Made by a program: the position numbers and the translations under genes. A model generated the notes under the pieces. It made no database searches. It was given only the letters and a program-made list of their open reading frames with translations, and was not told where the DNA came from. From NCBI GenBank assembly GCA_015654675.1, contig JAATGM010000060.1:62001-126000 (forward strand): a stretch of 64,000 bases of DNA, read 5' to 3'. Position 1 is the first letter of the stretch; every line of letters starts with the position of its first letter. Below, in pieces: positions 8,963 to 18,304 of this stretch. Source of the DNA: Planctomycetota bacterium (GTDB taxonomy: Bacteria > Planctomycetota > Phycisphaerae > UBA1845 > UTPLA1).

Positions 8963-9074
8963 GCCCGCTCCACCAACCGGGGGGTCGAGGTAAGGAAGGT
9001 CGAATACTCCTCGGAGATTGTATTTTGGCACGTGCGGCCGATCAAGCGAGCGGGCGATTTGGCGCGCAATTAGA

Positions 9075-9109
9075 AGGGCACGCCGACCCACTGCGGGCCG
9101 GCGTGTCCT
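9075..9109 (-). terminator. Terminator-like hairpin after the PEP-CTERM gene
   Basis: An 11-base-pair stem (9075-9085 with 9099-9109, one G-T pair) around a 13-base loop, 33 bases past the stop of the PEP-CTERM gene. The following minus-strand bases (TTCTAATT) are only weakly U-rich. Confidence 0.5.
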
Positions 9110-9141
9110 GAGTTATCTGAGTGAAATGACGTTCCGGGTTG

Positions 9142-9864
9142 TTATCGCCGCCGGCGTCGCAGCAACTGCAGGCCGCCGACCGCCAGAAGGCCGAGTGTGG
9201 CCGGTTCCGGGATCGCTCGGACTTCGACGACGAGGTCGTTGAAATCGCGATCCGAGCCACCATCGAGCGGTCCAGAGAGGTCCTCGAAGCAGAGGAGCCA
9301 GACCGTCTCGTTGGTCGGAAGACCGGTGATTTGATAGGTGACCATATGGTCGAGACCGTCGGCATTCTTCGTCTCATCTGAGTTGAACGAAGTGCCACCG
9401 CCTTCGTCGCGACGAATCCAGTTCCAGGACTTGCCGGTCAGATCCTGGGTGGCGTTTCCGCTGACGGCCAGACTGGAGCCGCCGATGGCAAAGAGCGATT
9501 CAAAACCCGAGCCCTTGTCGATGCCGAGTTCCTGCGAATTGCCGGCGAATCGGGCCACGGCCGTCACATTGATCTTGCCGTCCGTCCAGAACTGGTCGGC
9601 GGCCGATCCGGCCGTGGGGCCGAAGATGGCCAGCGTGTTATTCGGCGGGAGAGAATCGTCCCAGCGAATGGCCGAGATCGTTCCGCCGGCGCCGCCACCG
9701 GTGAAGTCCACGCCGCTGGCGCTGAAGTCACCGCCGTAGTAGCCCTCAAGAATCTGCTCGTGGTTGAATTCGCCACCGGGCGACGGCGACACCGTGGTAA
9801 AACCTGCGAACGCCGGCGCCGCAACGGCCAGAATGGTCGTTCCGAGTGCAATCATGTGCTTCAT
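9142..9864 (-). CDS. Secreted PEP-CTERM protein
   Basis: 240 residues. A signal peptide (IALGTTILAVAAPAFAG) opens the protein. The C-terminus is a textbook PEP-CTERM sorting signal: IPEPATLG, a short hydrophobic helix and a final run of five Arg. Such proteins are cut by an exosortase and anchored to or released at the surface; no exosortase gene is in the window. The middle has a DUF4114-like pattern (DRDFNDLVVEV near the end). Start chosen at ATG 9864, seven bases after GGAGG; a GTG at 9867 is also possible. Confidence 0.85.
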   Translation of the reverse strand: MKHMIALGTTILAVAAPAFAGFTTVSPSPGGEFNHEQILEGYYGGDFSASGVDFTGGGAGGTISAIRWDDSLPPNNTLAIFGPTAGSAADQFWTDGKINVTAVARFAGNSQELGIDKGSGFESLFAIGGSSLAVSGNATQDLTGKSWNWIRRDEGGGTSFNSDETKNADGLDHMVTYQITGLPTNETVWLLCFEDLSGPLDGGSDRDFNDLVVEVRAIPEPATLGLLAVGGLQLLRRRRR

Positions 9865-10116
9865 CACCGTTCCTCCGAATCGGGAACAGAATCTGCCCAG
9901 ACGGACTTCCCGAGAGCCCGGCTGAAATCCTTAACACGGGGTTAGTCGTTACTCCCCCCCACAGGAGAGCGTTCAATGCCCCCCAAGCATGCGCCGCTTT
10001 AGCAAAAAGGCAAACAATTCGCAGGTCCGAAATCCCCCCATCCGACGAGGGCCGATAGAGCACCGGGGGCGAGGCGTCATTCGCATGAAACGCCCCGCCG
10101 CATAACATGGGCGTCC

Positions 10117-11904
10117 ATGAATTCTCACCCTCGCCTTGTCCGAGAACCGACGCGAACGACGCTTCTTCCGCTGGCGGCCGGACTCCGCTCGGCCTTCGCG
10201 ACCGGATATGGGGCGTGCGAGCTCGGCCGGGATGTGTTGTCGGGGCTGGTGGTCGGCACGGTGGCGCTGCCGCTTTCGATGGCGCTGGCAATCGCCTCGG
10301 GCGTGCCGCCGCAACACGGGCTCTATACGGCAATGGTCGCTGGCTTCCTGATCGCGGCACTGGGCGGCTCGCGGTTTCAAGTCTCGGGGCCGACGGCCGC
10401 TTTCGTGGTGTTGCTGGCACCGATCTCGGCCCGATTTGGTTTGGCCGGACTCGCGATCGTGACGGTGCTGGCCGGCGTGGTGCTGATCGGGTTCGGCGTG
10501 GCGCGGATGGGGAAGTTTATTGAGTTCATTCCCTATCCGGTCACGACCGGGTTCACGAGCGGAATAGCGGTGGTGATTGCGACGCTGCAGATCAAGGACA
10601 TGCTCGGTCTGACCGTTGCGCATATGCCGGAGCACTACCTCGGACGCGTTGCGGCATTGGCCCGGGCGTTGCCGACAACTCGCCTCGGCGATCTCTTGAT
10701 CGGGATTCTCACGCTTGCATTGCTTGTAGGTCTTCCAAAGCTTACGAGGCGTGTGCCGTCTCCGTTGGTCGCGCTTCCGTTCGCGGCGCTGGCGGCATGG
10801 TTCATGCACCGCGGCTGGCCGTCCGTTTCGGTGGCGACGATTCAGGATCGCTTCAGCTACGTGATCGACGGAGTGGTTCGGCCGGGCATTCCGCGGGTGC
10901 CGCCCGCGTTCGGTTTGCCGTGGAACCTGCCCGGGCCGAATGGCGGAGCGCTGGTCTGGTCTTACGACGTCGTTCAGGCGTTGATCGGGTCCGGGTTCGC
11001 GGTGGCGATGCTTGGTGCGATCGAGTCGCTTTTGTCGGCTGTGGTGGCCGACGGCATGACCGGAAATCGTCATGACCCGGATTCCGAGCTGATCGCACAG
11101 GGCGTCGGAAATGTCGTAGCGCCGTTTTTTGGAGGATTTGCGGCGACGGGCGCGATCGCCCGGACGGCGACCAACATCCGTTCCGGGGCACGGTCTCCGA
11201 TTGCCGCCATGGTGCATGCTGTTTTTGTATTCGCTGCCGTGCTGAGCTTTGCGTCGCTGCTGGGATATTTGCCCATGGCTTCGATGGCGGCACTGCTGCT
11301 GATCGTCGCGTGGAACATGGCCGAGGCGAAGCATGTGGTCCGCGTGCTTCGGATTGCGCCGCGGAGCGATGTGCTTGTTCTGCTGACGTGCTTCGGCCTG
11401 ACGGTGATTTTTGACATGGTTGTGGCCGTGACGGCCGGAGTCGTGCTCGCGGCCATTCTCTTTATGCAGCGGATGGCGGAGGTGAGCGGGGCGCGAGTCG
11501 TCGGGGACGAGCATCCGTCGGTCCAGTTGCCGCTGCCCAAGTCCGTCATGCTTTACGAGATCGCCGGCCCACTGTTCTTCGGGGCGGCACAGAAGGCCAT
11601 GAGCTCATTGCGCACCGTCGAGAGCGGGGTGCGGTGCGTCGTACTGAACCTGCAGGCGGTGCCGGTGATTGATGCGACGGGCATCGTCAATCTGGAATCG
11701 GCCCTGGAGCGGCTTGGTCATGCACGCGTGCTGGTTATTCTGGCAGGGGTGCAGCCGCAGCCGCGCGAGGCCATCGCGCGGGCGGGGATCGCGGAAGTGC
11801 CCGGGCGGCTCGTGATTCGAGAGTCGTTCGACGCGGCCGTGGCGTTGGCACGGGCGTTTGTGGTGGTGCAGGGGTCCGAGGAGCGGATCGCGGCGAGTGC
11901 TTGA
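10117..11904 (+). CDS. SulP family anion transporter with STAS domain
   Basis: 595 residues. The N-terminal 430 residues contain the SulP membrane core, opening with the signature GLVVGTVALPLSMALAIASGVPPQHGLYTA. A cytoplasmic STAS domain follows (about 460-575) with the VIDATG loop. SulP proteins carry sulfate, bicarbonate or other anions, and the exact substrate cannot be read from the sequence. The downstream cysteine dioxygenase, 62 bases away, suggests a sulfur oxyanion. The gap 9865-10116 to the divergent PEP-CTERM gene contains a C8 tract (9954-9960 region) and no clear promoter. Confidence 0.88.
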   Translation: MNSHPRLVREPTRTTLLPLAAGLRSAFATGYGACELGRDVLSGLVVGTVALPLSMALAIASGVPPQHGLYTAMVAGFLIAALGGSRFQVSGPTAAFVVLLAPISARFGLAGLAIVTVLAGVVLIGFGVARMGKFIEFIPYPVTTGFTSGIAVVIATLQIKDMLGLTVAHMPEHYLGRVAALARALPTTRLGDLLIGILTLALLVGLPKLTRRVPSPLVALPFAALAAWFMHRGWPSVSVATIQDRFSYVIDGVVRPGIPRVPPAFGLPWNLPGPNGGALVWSYDVVQALIGSGFAVAMLGAIESLLSAVVADGMTGNRHDPDSELIAQGVGNVVAPFFGGFAATGAIARTATNIRSGARSPIAAMVHAVFVFAAVLSFASLLGYLPMASMAALLLIVAWNMAEAKHVVRVLRIAPRSDVLVLLTCFGLTVIFDMVVAVTAGVVLAAILFMQRMAEVSGARVVGDEHPSVQLPLPKSVMLYEIAGPLFFGAAQKAMSSLRTVESGVRCVVLNLQAVPVIDATGIVNLESALERLGHARVLVILAGVQPQPREAIARAGIAEVPGRLVIRESFDAAVALARAFVVVQGSEERIAASA

Positions 11905-11942
11905 CTCCTATAGGAGTGTCGATACACTCTCATAAGAGTGTA
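11904..11942. promoter_or_regulatory. Tandem near-identical palindromes, candidate operator
   Basis: Two dyads lie side by side between the SulP stop and the dioxygenase start: ACTCCTATAGGAGT (11904-11917) and TACACTCTCATAAGAGTGTA (11923-11942). Aligned as 16-mers they match at 13 positions, and their centres are 22 bases apart, about two helical turns. That suits two dimers of one repressor or activator bound on the same face. No T-run follows either one, which argues against a simple terminator. The regulator is unknown. Confidence 0.5.
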
Positions 11943-11966
11943 ATTGGATGACACCGGGAGATCCAG

Positions 11967-12620
11967 ATGTCCGTTGCCAGTATCCGGTCGCAGCGGGTCC
12001 CGTCGAGGATTCGGCCGAAGATTCCGCGAAGCCTTGCCGATCTGATCGCAATTTGGGATCGGTACGACGGGGCGATTCCGCTGCGCGCATTGCGCGCGGG
12101 ACTGCGCGGACTTCGCCTTACGCGCCATGATCTGGATGGCTTCGCCGAATTCTCGGAATCGTGTTATCGCCGAAATCGAATTCACACCGGGCCGGCTTAT
12201 GAATTGCTGGCGCTGTGTTGGGCTTCGGGCCAGCGCAGCCCGATCCACGATCATCGCGGTTCGGCATGCGCTCTGCGAGTCGTCGAAGGCATCGCTACGG
12301 AGACGAAGTTTGAGTTCAGCCCGAGCGGACTGATTTATGCGACGGGTACGGGGCGACTGGCGGCGGGTTCGGTCACGGCGTCCTACGACGCCGACATGCA
12401 CCAGATGGGAAATCTCGAACCGTCTGGCTGCGATCTGATCACCTTGCACGTCTATTCGCCGCCGCTGCTTCGGATGGGTCGGTACTATCTGGGCGACGCG
12501 GTCATGGGCGAGGGCGAAGTTGCACTGCGTTCGCGGCTCGCGCGAATCGTGGCGGGCCGGCGGCCGGTGCGAATGAAGGCCGCATTGAGCGCGATCCGAT
12601 CGCGGACACGAAAGGCGTGA
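11967..12620 (+). CDS. Cysteine dioxygenase (Arg-type, with Cys-Tyr cross-link pair)
   Basis: 217 residues, cupin fold. Iron ligands are His94 and His96 (IHDHRGSAC) and His145 (DMHQMGN). Arg69 in YRRN matches the Arg that binds the cysteine carboxylate in mammalian enzymes, separating it from mercaptopropionate dioxygenases that use Gln. Cys101 lies five residues after His96 and Tyr163 is in HVYSPP, the same places as the Cys93-Tyr157 pair of rat enzyme. The reaction is cysteine plus O2 to cysteine sulfinate. GGAGA precedes the ATG. The stop overlaps the next gene's GTG (GTGA). Confidence 0.85.
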   Translation: MSVASIRSQRVPSRIRPKIPRSLADLIAIWDRYDGAIPLRALRAGLRGLRLTRHDLDGFAEFSESCYRRNRIHTGPAYELLALCWASGQRSPIHDHRGSACALRVVEGIATETKFEFSPSGLIYATGTGRLAAGSVTASYDADMHQMGNLEPSGCDLITLHVYSPPLLRMGRYYLGDAVMGEGEVALRSRLARIVAGRRPVRMKAALSAIRSRTRKA

Positions 12621-13969
12621 GCGTGGGCCGAATCGCGATCGTGGGTGCGGGGCTGAGCGGGACGCTGACGACCGTGCAGCTTTTGCGACGCGCGGCGCGG
12701 CCGATCGAAATCGTGTTGATCGAGTCGCGGCCGACGATGGGGCGCGGCGCTGCGTACGGAACGACCAGTATTCATCACCTGCTGAATGTGCCGGCGGGCC
12801 GAATGAGCGCATTGCCCGATGATGCTACTCATTTTCTCAACTGGGCCAGACGGCGTGATCCGGGGATTGACGCGAAATCGTTTGTTCCACGGTTGGTGTA
12901 TGGCGACTATCTCGGCGAGCTGCTGAGCGAATCGGAGAGTGCGGCCCGCGCCGGAGTGCGGCTGACGCGAGTCAGGGAGCGCGTCTGGTCGGTGGACGCG
13001 GGTCCGCCGGTTGAGTTGCGCCTGGCGGGTGGGGCGGCGATCGGAGCCGATCTGATTGTTTTCGCGCTTGGCAATTTTCCGCCGACTGGCATCGCGGCGG
13101 CGGAACGTGATTTGGGCGACGATCGGCGATACATCCGCGATCCGTGGACTGGCGCGGAGTTGCCGGTGATCGGTCGGGATGCAGGGGTAATGCTGATCGG
13201 CACCGGGCTGACCGCAATCGACATGGTGGCCGGACTGGACGCGTCGGGGCATCGTGGGTCAATTACGGCAGTGTCGCGACACGGGCTGCTTCCAGCCGTG
13301 CATGCGGATGTTGGGGCGGCGGGGATCGACATCGGAATTCGGGCGGGAGTCGCAGTCCAAAAAGTTTTGCGACGCTTGCGGCAGGCGAGTCGGACTCAAC
13401 CCTGGCGGCAGTTAGTTGACGGGCTTCGCGGCGAAACGTCTGCGATTTGGCAGTCGTGGAGCCGGCCGGACCGCGCCCGCTTTCTTCGACATGTTCGTCA
13501 ATATTGGGAAGTGCATCGACATCGCATTGCGCCCGATGTGGGCGCGAGCGTATCGCGACTGATCGCTGAACGGCGATTGACGATTGTGGCCGGGTCACTC
13601 GCGAGGTTTAGAGCCAACGGGGGACAGATCGAAGCGGAGGTGCGCCGTCGCGGACAGGGAGACACCACGTTGCTTCGGGCCGCATACGTGCTGAATTGCA
13701 CCGGGCCGAGTTGCGACTATGGCCGAATTGACGATCCGCTGGTGCGTTCGATGCTGGCCGGCGGAATCGCGCGGCCTGACGAGTTGCGGCTTGGTTTGGA
13801 GACGGCTGACGACGGTGGGCTGATTGGGACTGACGGCCGGGCGTCCGCGAGATTTTTCACGCTTGGTCCGCCGAGCAAGCCGCGGCTGTGGGAGACGACC
13901 GCCGCGCCGGAAATCCGCGTTCAAGCGGTCAGTTTGGCGGAGCGGCTGCTGGCCGGCGATCAGATTTAA
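12617..13969 (+). CDS. FAD/NAD(P)-binding oxidoreductase (NAD_binding_9 type)
   Basis: 450 residues. It begins with a Rossmann FAD motif (VGAGLSG, 9-15), continues with GRGAAYGT and LLNVPAGRMSALPDD, the typical opening of the PF13454-like group, and has a second dinucleotide motif (IGTGLTAIDMV). The GTG start overlaps the dioxygenase stop by four bases (GTGA), so translation is probably coupled and the two proteins are likely to act in one pathway. The substrate is unknown; acting on a product or partner of cysteine sulfinate formation is inference. Its 3' end overlaps the convergent gene by four bases. Confidence 0.75.
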   Translation: MSVGRIAIVGAGLSGTLTTVQLLRRAARPIEIVLIESRPTMGRGAAYGTTSIHHLLNVPAGRMSALPDDATHFLNWARRRDPGIDAKSFVPRLVYGDYLGELLSESESAARAGVRLTRVRERVWSVDAGPPVELRLAGGAAIGADLIVFALGNFPPTGIAAAERDLGDDRRYIRDPWTGAELPVIGRDAGVMLIGTGLTAIDMVAGLDASGHRGSITAVSRHGLLPAVHADVGAAGIDIGIRAGVAVQKVLRRLRQASRTQPWRQLVDGLRGETSAIWQSWSRPDRARFLRHVRQYWEVHRHRIAPDVGASVSRLIAERRLTIVAGSLARFRANGGQIEAEVRRRGQGDTTLLRAAYVLNCTGPSCDYGRIDDPLVRSMLAGGIARPDELRLGLETADDGGLIGTDGRASARFFTLGPPSKPRLWETTAAPEIRVQAVSLAERLLAGDQI

Positions 13970-15243
13970 TCGAAGAAGGCGAGCTGCTTCCGGAAGGTGC
14001 GGGCGAAAAGACCGTGCAGCCGCCCGAGGAAGTAGATGCCAAAGAACCCGAATCCTATGACCGCGCCCCAACTCAGGAGTCCGGCGGCGGCCTGTACAAC
14101 ATTTCCCGCGCCGGCCGCGACGCTCGTTCTCTCCAGGACACCGGCAAACCAGCTTACCACCCCGGAAAATGCGAGCGCGAACATGACGGCGTATGCGGCG
14201 ACCAGCAGGAAGAGGAAGGCATAGTTGACGTTGGTCTCGGCGATTGATTTGCCGACGTTGAGGGGATTCAGCCCGCTCACGATCGAACTCGTGGCGATTC
14301 CGATCAGGTGCATGGGCACGATGAACGTGAACACGGCCGCCACCAGAATCACGCCGGGCGTCAGTCGAGATCGCAATTCGGCCATGGTTGCCGGGATGTG
14401 AAAGTCGCCCTTGTTCGATATCCAGAGCGCCACCGCTGCAAAAACCGCGTAATAGATCAGCAATGAGAGGTATGCAACGATGCTGCTGCCCCACTGCGAT
14501 GGATTCCACACCAGCTCGGGCGGTCGATCGGTGCCGATGGCTGTTGCCCGGACGACATCCAGGAACGCATGCACACCGACCGCAAGGAAGAAGAAGACCT
14601 CCAGCAGAACACAGCCGACGAAGGCCTTTTGAACGCCGGACAGATAGAGCGGGGTCTCGTGTCCCGAGCCGACGTTGCCTTGATTCACCGCGAACGCTAT
14701 GCCCACCGCGCCAGCGACCGGCAGGAGAATGACGCCGACAGCCGCGACTACACTCGTGATGAGCGAGCCGGACGCGCCAAATGGATATCCAAATGCCGAA
14801 GTAAGGCCCGAATAGAATCCGATTTCGCCGCGCGTGCGAAGATGGGCCGTGTTGTAACCGTGATCGGCAGACTTCCCCTTTAGCAGTGCCGGAATGGGCT
14901 GCCAGCAGTTGGAGCAAAGTGCTTCGACATACGGGTCCTTCAGCATTACTTCCTTGTTGCAGTGCGGACACGCACGGGCGGTCGGCTCGGCCGGCGTCGG
15001 ATCGGGAATGGGCAACTGACCGGAGTATTCCTGGGCCTCGCGCGCGTCCATGGCCTCTGTGCCGCGCTCGAGTGAGGCCAGGTCTTCGAGATTGACGCTC
15101 GTGTCCGTCCGAACCGGTGCGATCGTCTGGGACGGTCGCGGAATGCGGAACGCCTTATTGCACCCCTTACAACGAATACTTCGCCCGGCCCACTCGTCTG
15201 GGACGGCGATTTTCGACTGGCATCGTGGGCAGCGTAGCTTCAT
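13966..15243 (-). CDS. Double zinc-ribbon multi-span membrane protein, function unknown
   Basis: 425 residues, not recognised as a named family. It opens with an MJ0042-like zinc ribbon (C5, C8, C25, C28) and has a second one near residues 90-115 (ACPHC...LCSNC). From about residue 145 there are six or seven hydrophobic helices, with soluble stretches around DRPPELVWNPSQW. Zinc ribbons of the first type at the start of membrane proteins are common in Planctomycetota. It lies 85 bases downstream of lptD on the same strand and could be cotranscribed with it. Confidence 0.7.
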   Translation of the reverse strand: MKLRCPRCQSKIAVPDEWAGRSIRCKGCNKAFRIPRPSQTIAPVRTDTSVNLEDLASLERGTEAMDAREAQEYSGQLPIPDPTPAEPTARACPHCNKEVMLKDPYVEALCSNCWQPIPALLKGKSADHGYNTAHLRTRGEIGFYSGLTSAFGYPFGASGSLITSVVAAVGVILLPVAGAVGIAFAVNQGNVGSGHETPLYLSGVQKAFVGCVLLEVFFFLAVGVHAFLDVVRATAIGTDRPPELVWNPSQWGSSIVAYLSLLIYYAVFAAVALWISNKGDFHIPATMAELRSRLTPGVILVAAVFTFIVPMHLIGIATSSIVSGLNPLNVGKSIAETNVNYAFLFLLVAAYAVMFALAFSGVVSWFAGVLERTSVAAGAGNVVQAAAGLLSWGAVIGFGFFGIYFLGRLHGLFARTFRKQLAFFD

Positions 15244-15328
15244 GGCGTCCCGAAGAGTCCTGATTCTAACTGCTGGATTCTATGCCGCCCGAACAGACAC
15301 GGAAGCCCACCTCCGCCAAAGCCCGGAG

Positions 15329-18304
15329 TTAGGGCCGAATTCCGACCGATTCGGCCACGCCGGTCAGGCGCTTGTTGCCGAGTGCGAAGTTGGGTGCGCC
15401 TTCGGGCCAGATGGAGAGGTTGACACCGTATTCGTCGATGGAATTGTCGAAGTCGAAGGTGATACCGGTGTACCAGCGCGGCCAGCGCTTGATCAGCGAG
15501 ATTTGCGTTGAGTAATTCCGCTCGAAGTAGATGTCGTAGTATTCGCGGAGGGCAAACGTGTATTTCTCGTTCAGTTTGTAGTTTCCGCCGAAGCCGATCA
15601 GGTTGTCCTGCGTCTCCTGGATGTAACGATATCCGACGAAATAGGACAGGCGCGGGTCGCGTTCGACATTCAGCGAGACGCTCATGACGCCGGTGCTGCC
15701 GCGATTGAGGTCCCACACGGCGTCGTAGACCACCGCGGTCGACTCGCTTACGCGGTAGGCCAGATTGGCGGCGATGAAGTTCGAGCTGATGCTGTCTTCA
15801 GGCCGGGCGAAGATGTAATCGCCGTGTGTATTCTGCGTGTCGCGGGGATTGCTGAAGAAGCCGGCTTCGACGTCGAGCGTGATCCAGTCGACCGTTCGCC
15901 AGCGGCCGGGGCCGCCGCGCTTGGTCTGCCATCGTTGCCGGGCTCCCAGCGTGACGCCGGAGAAATCGTCGATGGTCTCGACGCCCTGATCGAAGGGCGA
16001 GATGTCGTTGCTGACGATATTGTCGGCCGCGCCCCAGACTGCGACCTCGGGCTTGATGATGTGCCGCAGGCGATGGACATCGAGCAGGTCGGACTCGACG
16101 TTGTCATAGTTTCGCTCGAGGTACATGTTGCCGGTGGCACCGACCGCACCAAAGATGCGATTTTGGGCACCGCCGTCATGCGGCGTGTCGCTCCAGGCCG
16201 AGTCGCGGCCCATCACGTAGGGCGTGATCTTGATCGGGCCAATTTCCGGGAGCGGGATGCGGAGTTCCTCGCGGGCATCGACGCGGCCATCGGAGCCGGT
16301 GTTGCCGGTGTTGTCGGCGCGTTCGTCCTCGTTGACGAAAACGCGGCGATTGTCCTGCAGGAACTTGACGACACTGGCTCGCTGCTCGGAGTAGAAGGTG
16401 ACGAAGTCAGCCAGCGGCTCGCCAATGAGCGAGAAAACCACGTCGGGATAGTGCTCGGTCAGCGCAATCCAATAGTTCAGCCGCCAATTTGCCAGCGTCG
16501 AAAACTGCCAGTTTTCCTTGCGCTTCAGCAGATAGACGACCGTCTCCTGGTCCTTGCCGTTCTCGAACTCGGCGCGGTAGTAGCTTTCGAGGAAGTTAGG
16601 ATCGCTCAGGTATGACGTTTCCAGCGTCAGCTGCCAGTCCTGTGGCAGATACTGGCGATGACGCCAGAGTATGCGCCCGCGATCCTCGGTTGGCGGGTAG
16701 CCGCTGCGAAGCGGGCCGATGGCGTCCTTGCCGTCGTCGTGGATGTAATACGACCGCAAGAGACCGTAGTAGTTTTCGCTGACGTAGTCGGTGTCGATGC
16801 CGACGCCGGGGCCGCGCTTGGAGAAATAATCCAGCTTCAACGTCGAGTCGAAGCCCTGCGGTTTCTGCAGGCCGAGCAAATTGAAAAGGTACCAGCGCGT
16901 CTCGATGACCGCGCCAAAACGGTTGTTGTAGCCCGTGCGAATGCCTTTGAACGCCATCGTGTCTTCAGAAAAGTCGCCCTGAGCCACGGGCCAGTAGAGA
17001 ATCGGGACGCCTTCGACCTGCATGGTGGTGTCGTAGGCCTTATAGCTTCCGGCCTGAATTCCGATGATTTCGCCTTTGTCGTTGCGCGGCGTCTTGTCGG
17101 TGATGTAGACTTTTTCGGTTCCCAGCGCGACGTGTGGAACGGCGAACTCGCTGGTGGTGAGCTTGGCGCGCCGCGCGAAGTATTCGCTCGCCGAAAGCTG
17201 CCGCACCTGCTCGGCGCGGACATAGATCGGCACGTCGCGATCCTGCGCGAAGGCGCGCATGACCACGTCGAGGGCCAGCGCGCGATCCGCTTCGAAGTCG
17301 TAATACATCTGCGGCGCGCGGATCATCCGCGTGCCACGTGTCAGCACGACGTCGCCTTCCAGATAGGCCGATGAAACGAACTCCTGAGCGCTCTGCCGAT
17401 CCGACTTATCGCGGCCGCGCAGTACCGGCTCGTTTGCTGCGGAAGGCGGCTGGGCCTCGCCAGCGGGCTGGGTGGTCGGCTTTTTCTTTTTCTCGGTACC
17501 CGGCATGCCCATCAGCGATTCGGCTGTGGCTCTCTCAGAGAGGAACAACACTGCCGAGTCGGCGCGAAGTTCCATCGCCTCGGCGCTGGGTCCCTCGCGC
17601 GAGCCAAGCCGGACATCGCCGATGACGACCACTACTCGGCGGTCGCCAACGACTTCGCTGGAGAGATCACGGCCGCTGTAGTCGATTCGTCGGGGCGGGC
17701 GCGCCGCGCGGAGCGGGCGAACAGCTTCACCGTCGGCCGTCCGCGTCTGTACGGGACCCGTCGGGGCCGTGGTTGGTTGAGGTAGATCGGGCCGATCGAC
17801 GGAAGCTCGAACGGTACTGGCCCGCTCGTAGAGCGGACTGTTCTCGTCCGACTGCATGGTGTGGCTGCCGGGCAGCATTGCGAGCTTTCCGGCTGACGCC
17901 AGTGAGACCAGCAATGCCGGACCGGTTTCGAGCGTTCCGGCCGGTTCGACGACTTCGGCGTCCTGCCAAAGAAAGACATCCAGTTCGATGTACGGGACGG
18001 TCTCCCATTTCTTGGTGCGAAACCAGACGACGGCGTCGCGACTCCGCAACTTGTAGTTGCCCATTTTGAGGGCGAAGTCGCCGTAGATGGAGAGGACGTT
18101 GGTTCCGTCCGTCAGCTTCCATGCGTAGGCATAGACGCCTGAAATCGCGACCGTTTCGGCGCTGATTCCGGGCGGGAGTGCCGGGCCTTTTTCGTCGTTG
18201 AGGTAATCGGAGGCGATCGAGTTGTCGATCTCGTCGGCGGTCGCTGACGCCGTGGCGAGCGAGCCAAAGAGGGCAGCGGTCAGGACCGCGAGTCGCAGGT
18301 TCAC
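15329..18304 (-). CDS. lptD: LPS-assembly outer membrane protein LptD (OstA family)
   Basis: 991 residues from a GTG at 18304 that opens a clean signal peptide (LRLAVLTAALFGSLATASA). An upstream TTG at 18412 falls in the promoter -35 box and is rejected. The N-terminal half has OstA/LptA-like beta-jellyroll segments (such as LRSRDAVVW and VYITDKTP regions) and a long low-complexity insert; the C-terminal half has alternating strands of a large beta-barrel and ends in a short barrel terminus. LptD receives lipopolysaccharide from the periplasmic bridge and inserts it in the outer membrane. It shows that this organism builds an LPS-type outer membrane. LptE is not seen. Confidence 0.85.
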   Translation of the reverse strand: MNLRLAVLTAALFGSLATASATADEIDNSIASDYLNDEKGPALPPGISAETVAISGVYAYAWKLTDGTNVLSIYGDFALKMGNYKLRSRDAVVWFRTKKWETVPYIELDVFLWQDAEVVEPAGTLETGPALLVSLASAGKLAMLPGSHTMQSDENSPLYERASTVRASVDRPDLPQPTTAPTGPVQTRTADGEAVRPLRAARPPRRIDYSGRDLSSEVVGDRRVVVVIGDVRLGSREGPSAEAMELRADSAVLFLSERATAESLMGMPGTEKKKKPTTQPAGEAQPPSAANEPVLRGRDKSDRQSAQEFVSSAYLEGDVVLTRGTRMIRAPQMYYDFEADRALALDVVMRAFAQDRDVPIYVRAEQVRQLSASEYFARRAKLTTSEFAVPHVALGTEKVYITDKTPRNDKGEIIGIQAGSYKAYDTTMQVEGVPILYWPVAQGDFSEDTMAFKGIRTGYNNRFGAVIETRWYLFNLLGLQKPQGFDSTLKLDYFSKRGPGVGIDTDYVSENYYGLLRSYYIHDDGKDAIGPLRSGYPPTEDRGRILWRHRQYLPQDWQLTLETSYLSDPNFLESYYRAEFENGKDQETVVYLLKRKENWQFSTLANWRLNYWIALTEHYPDVVFSLIGEPLADFVTFYSEQRASVVKFLQDNRRVFVNEDERADNTGNTGSDGRVDAREELRIPLPEIGPIKITPYVMGRDSAWSDTPHDGGAQNRIFGAVGATGNMYLERNYDNVESDLLDVHRLRHIIKPEVAVWGAADNIVSNDISPFDQGVETIDDFSGVTLGARQRWQTKRGGPGRWRTVDWITLDVEAGFFSNPRDTQNTHGDYIFARPEDSISSNFIAANLAYRVSESTAVVYDAVWDLNRGSTGVMSVSLNVERDPRLSYFVGYRYIQETQDNLIGFGGNYKLNEKYTFALREYYDIYFERNYSTQISLIKRWPRWYTGITFDFDNSIDEYGVNLSIWPEGAPNFALGNKRLTGVAESVGIRP

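Noticed and set aside
11904-11942. Reading the tandem palindromes as a simple terminator of the SulP gene
   Set aside because: No T-run follows either stem, and the two dyads resemble each other with a two-turn spacing, which better suits protein binding.
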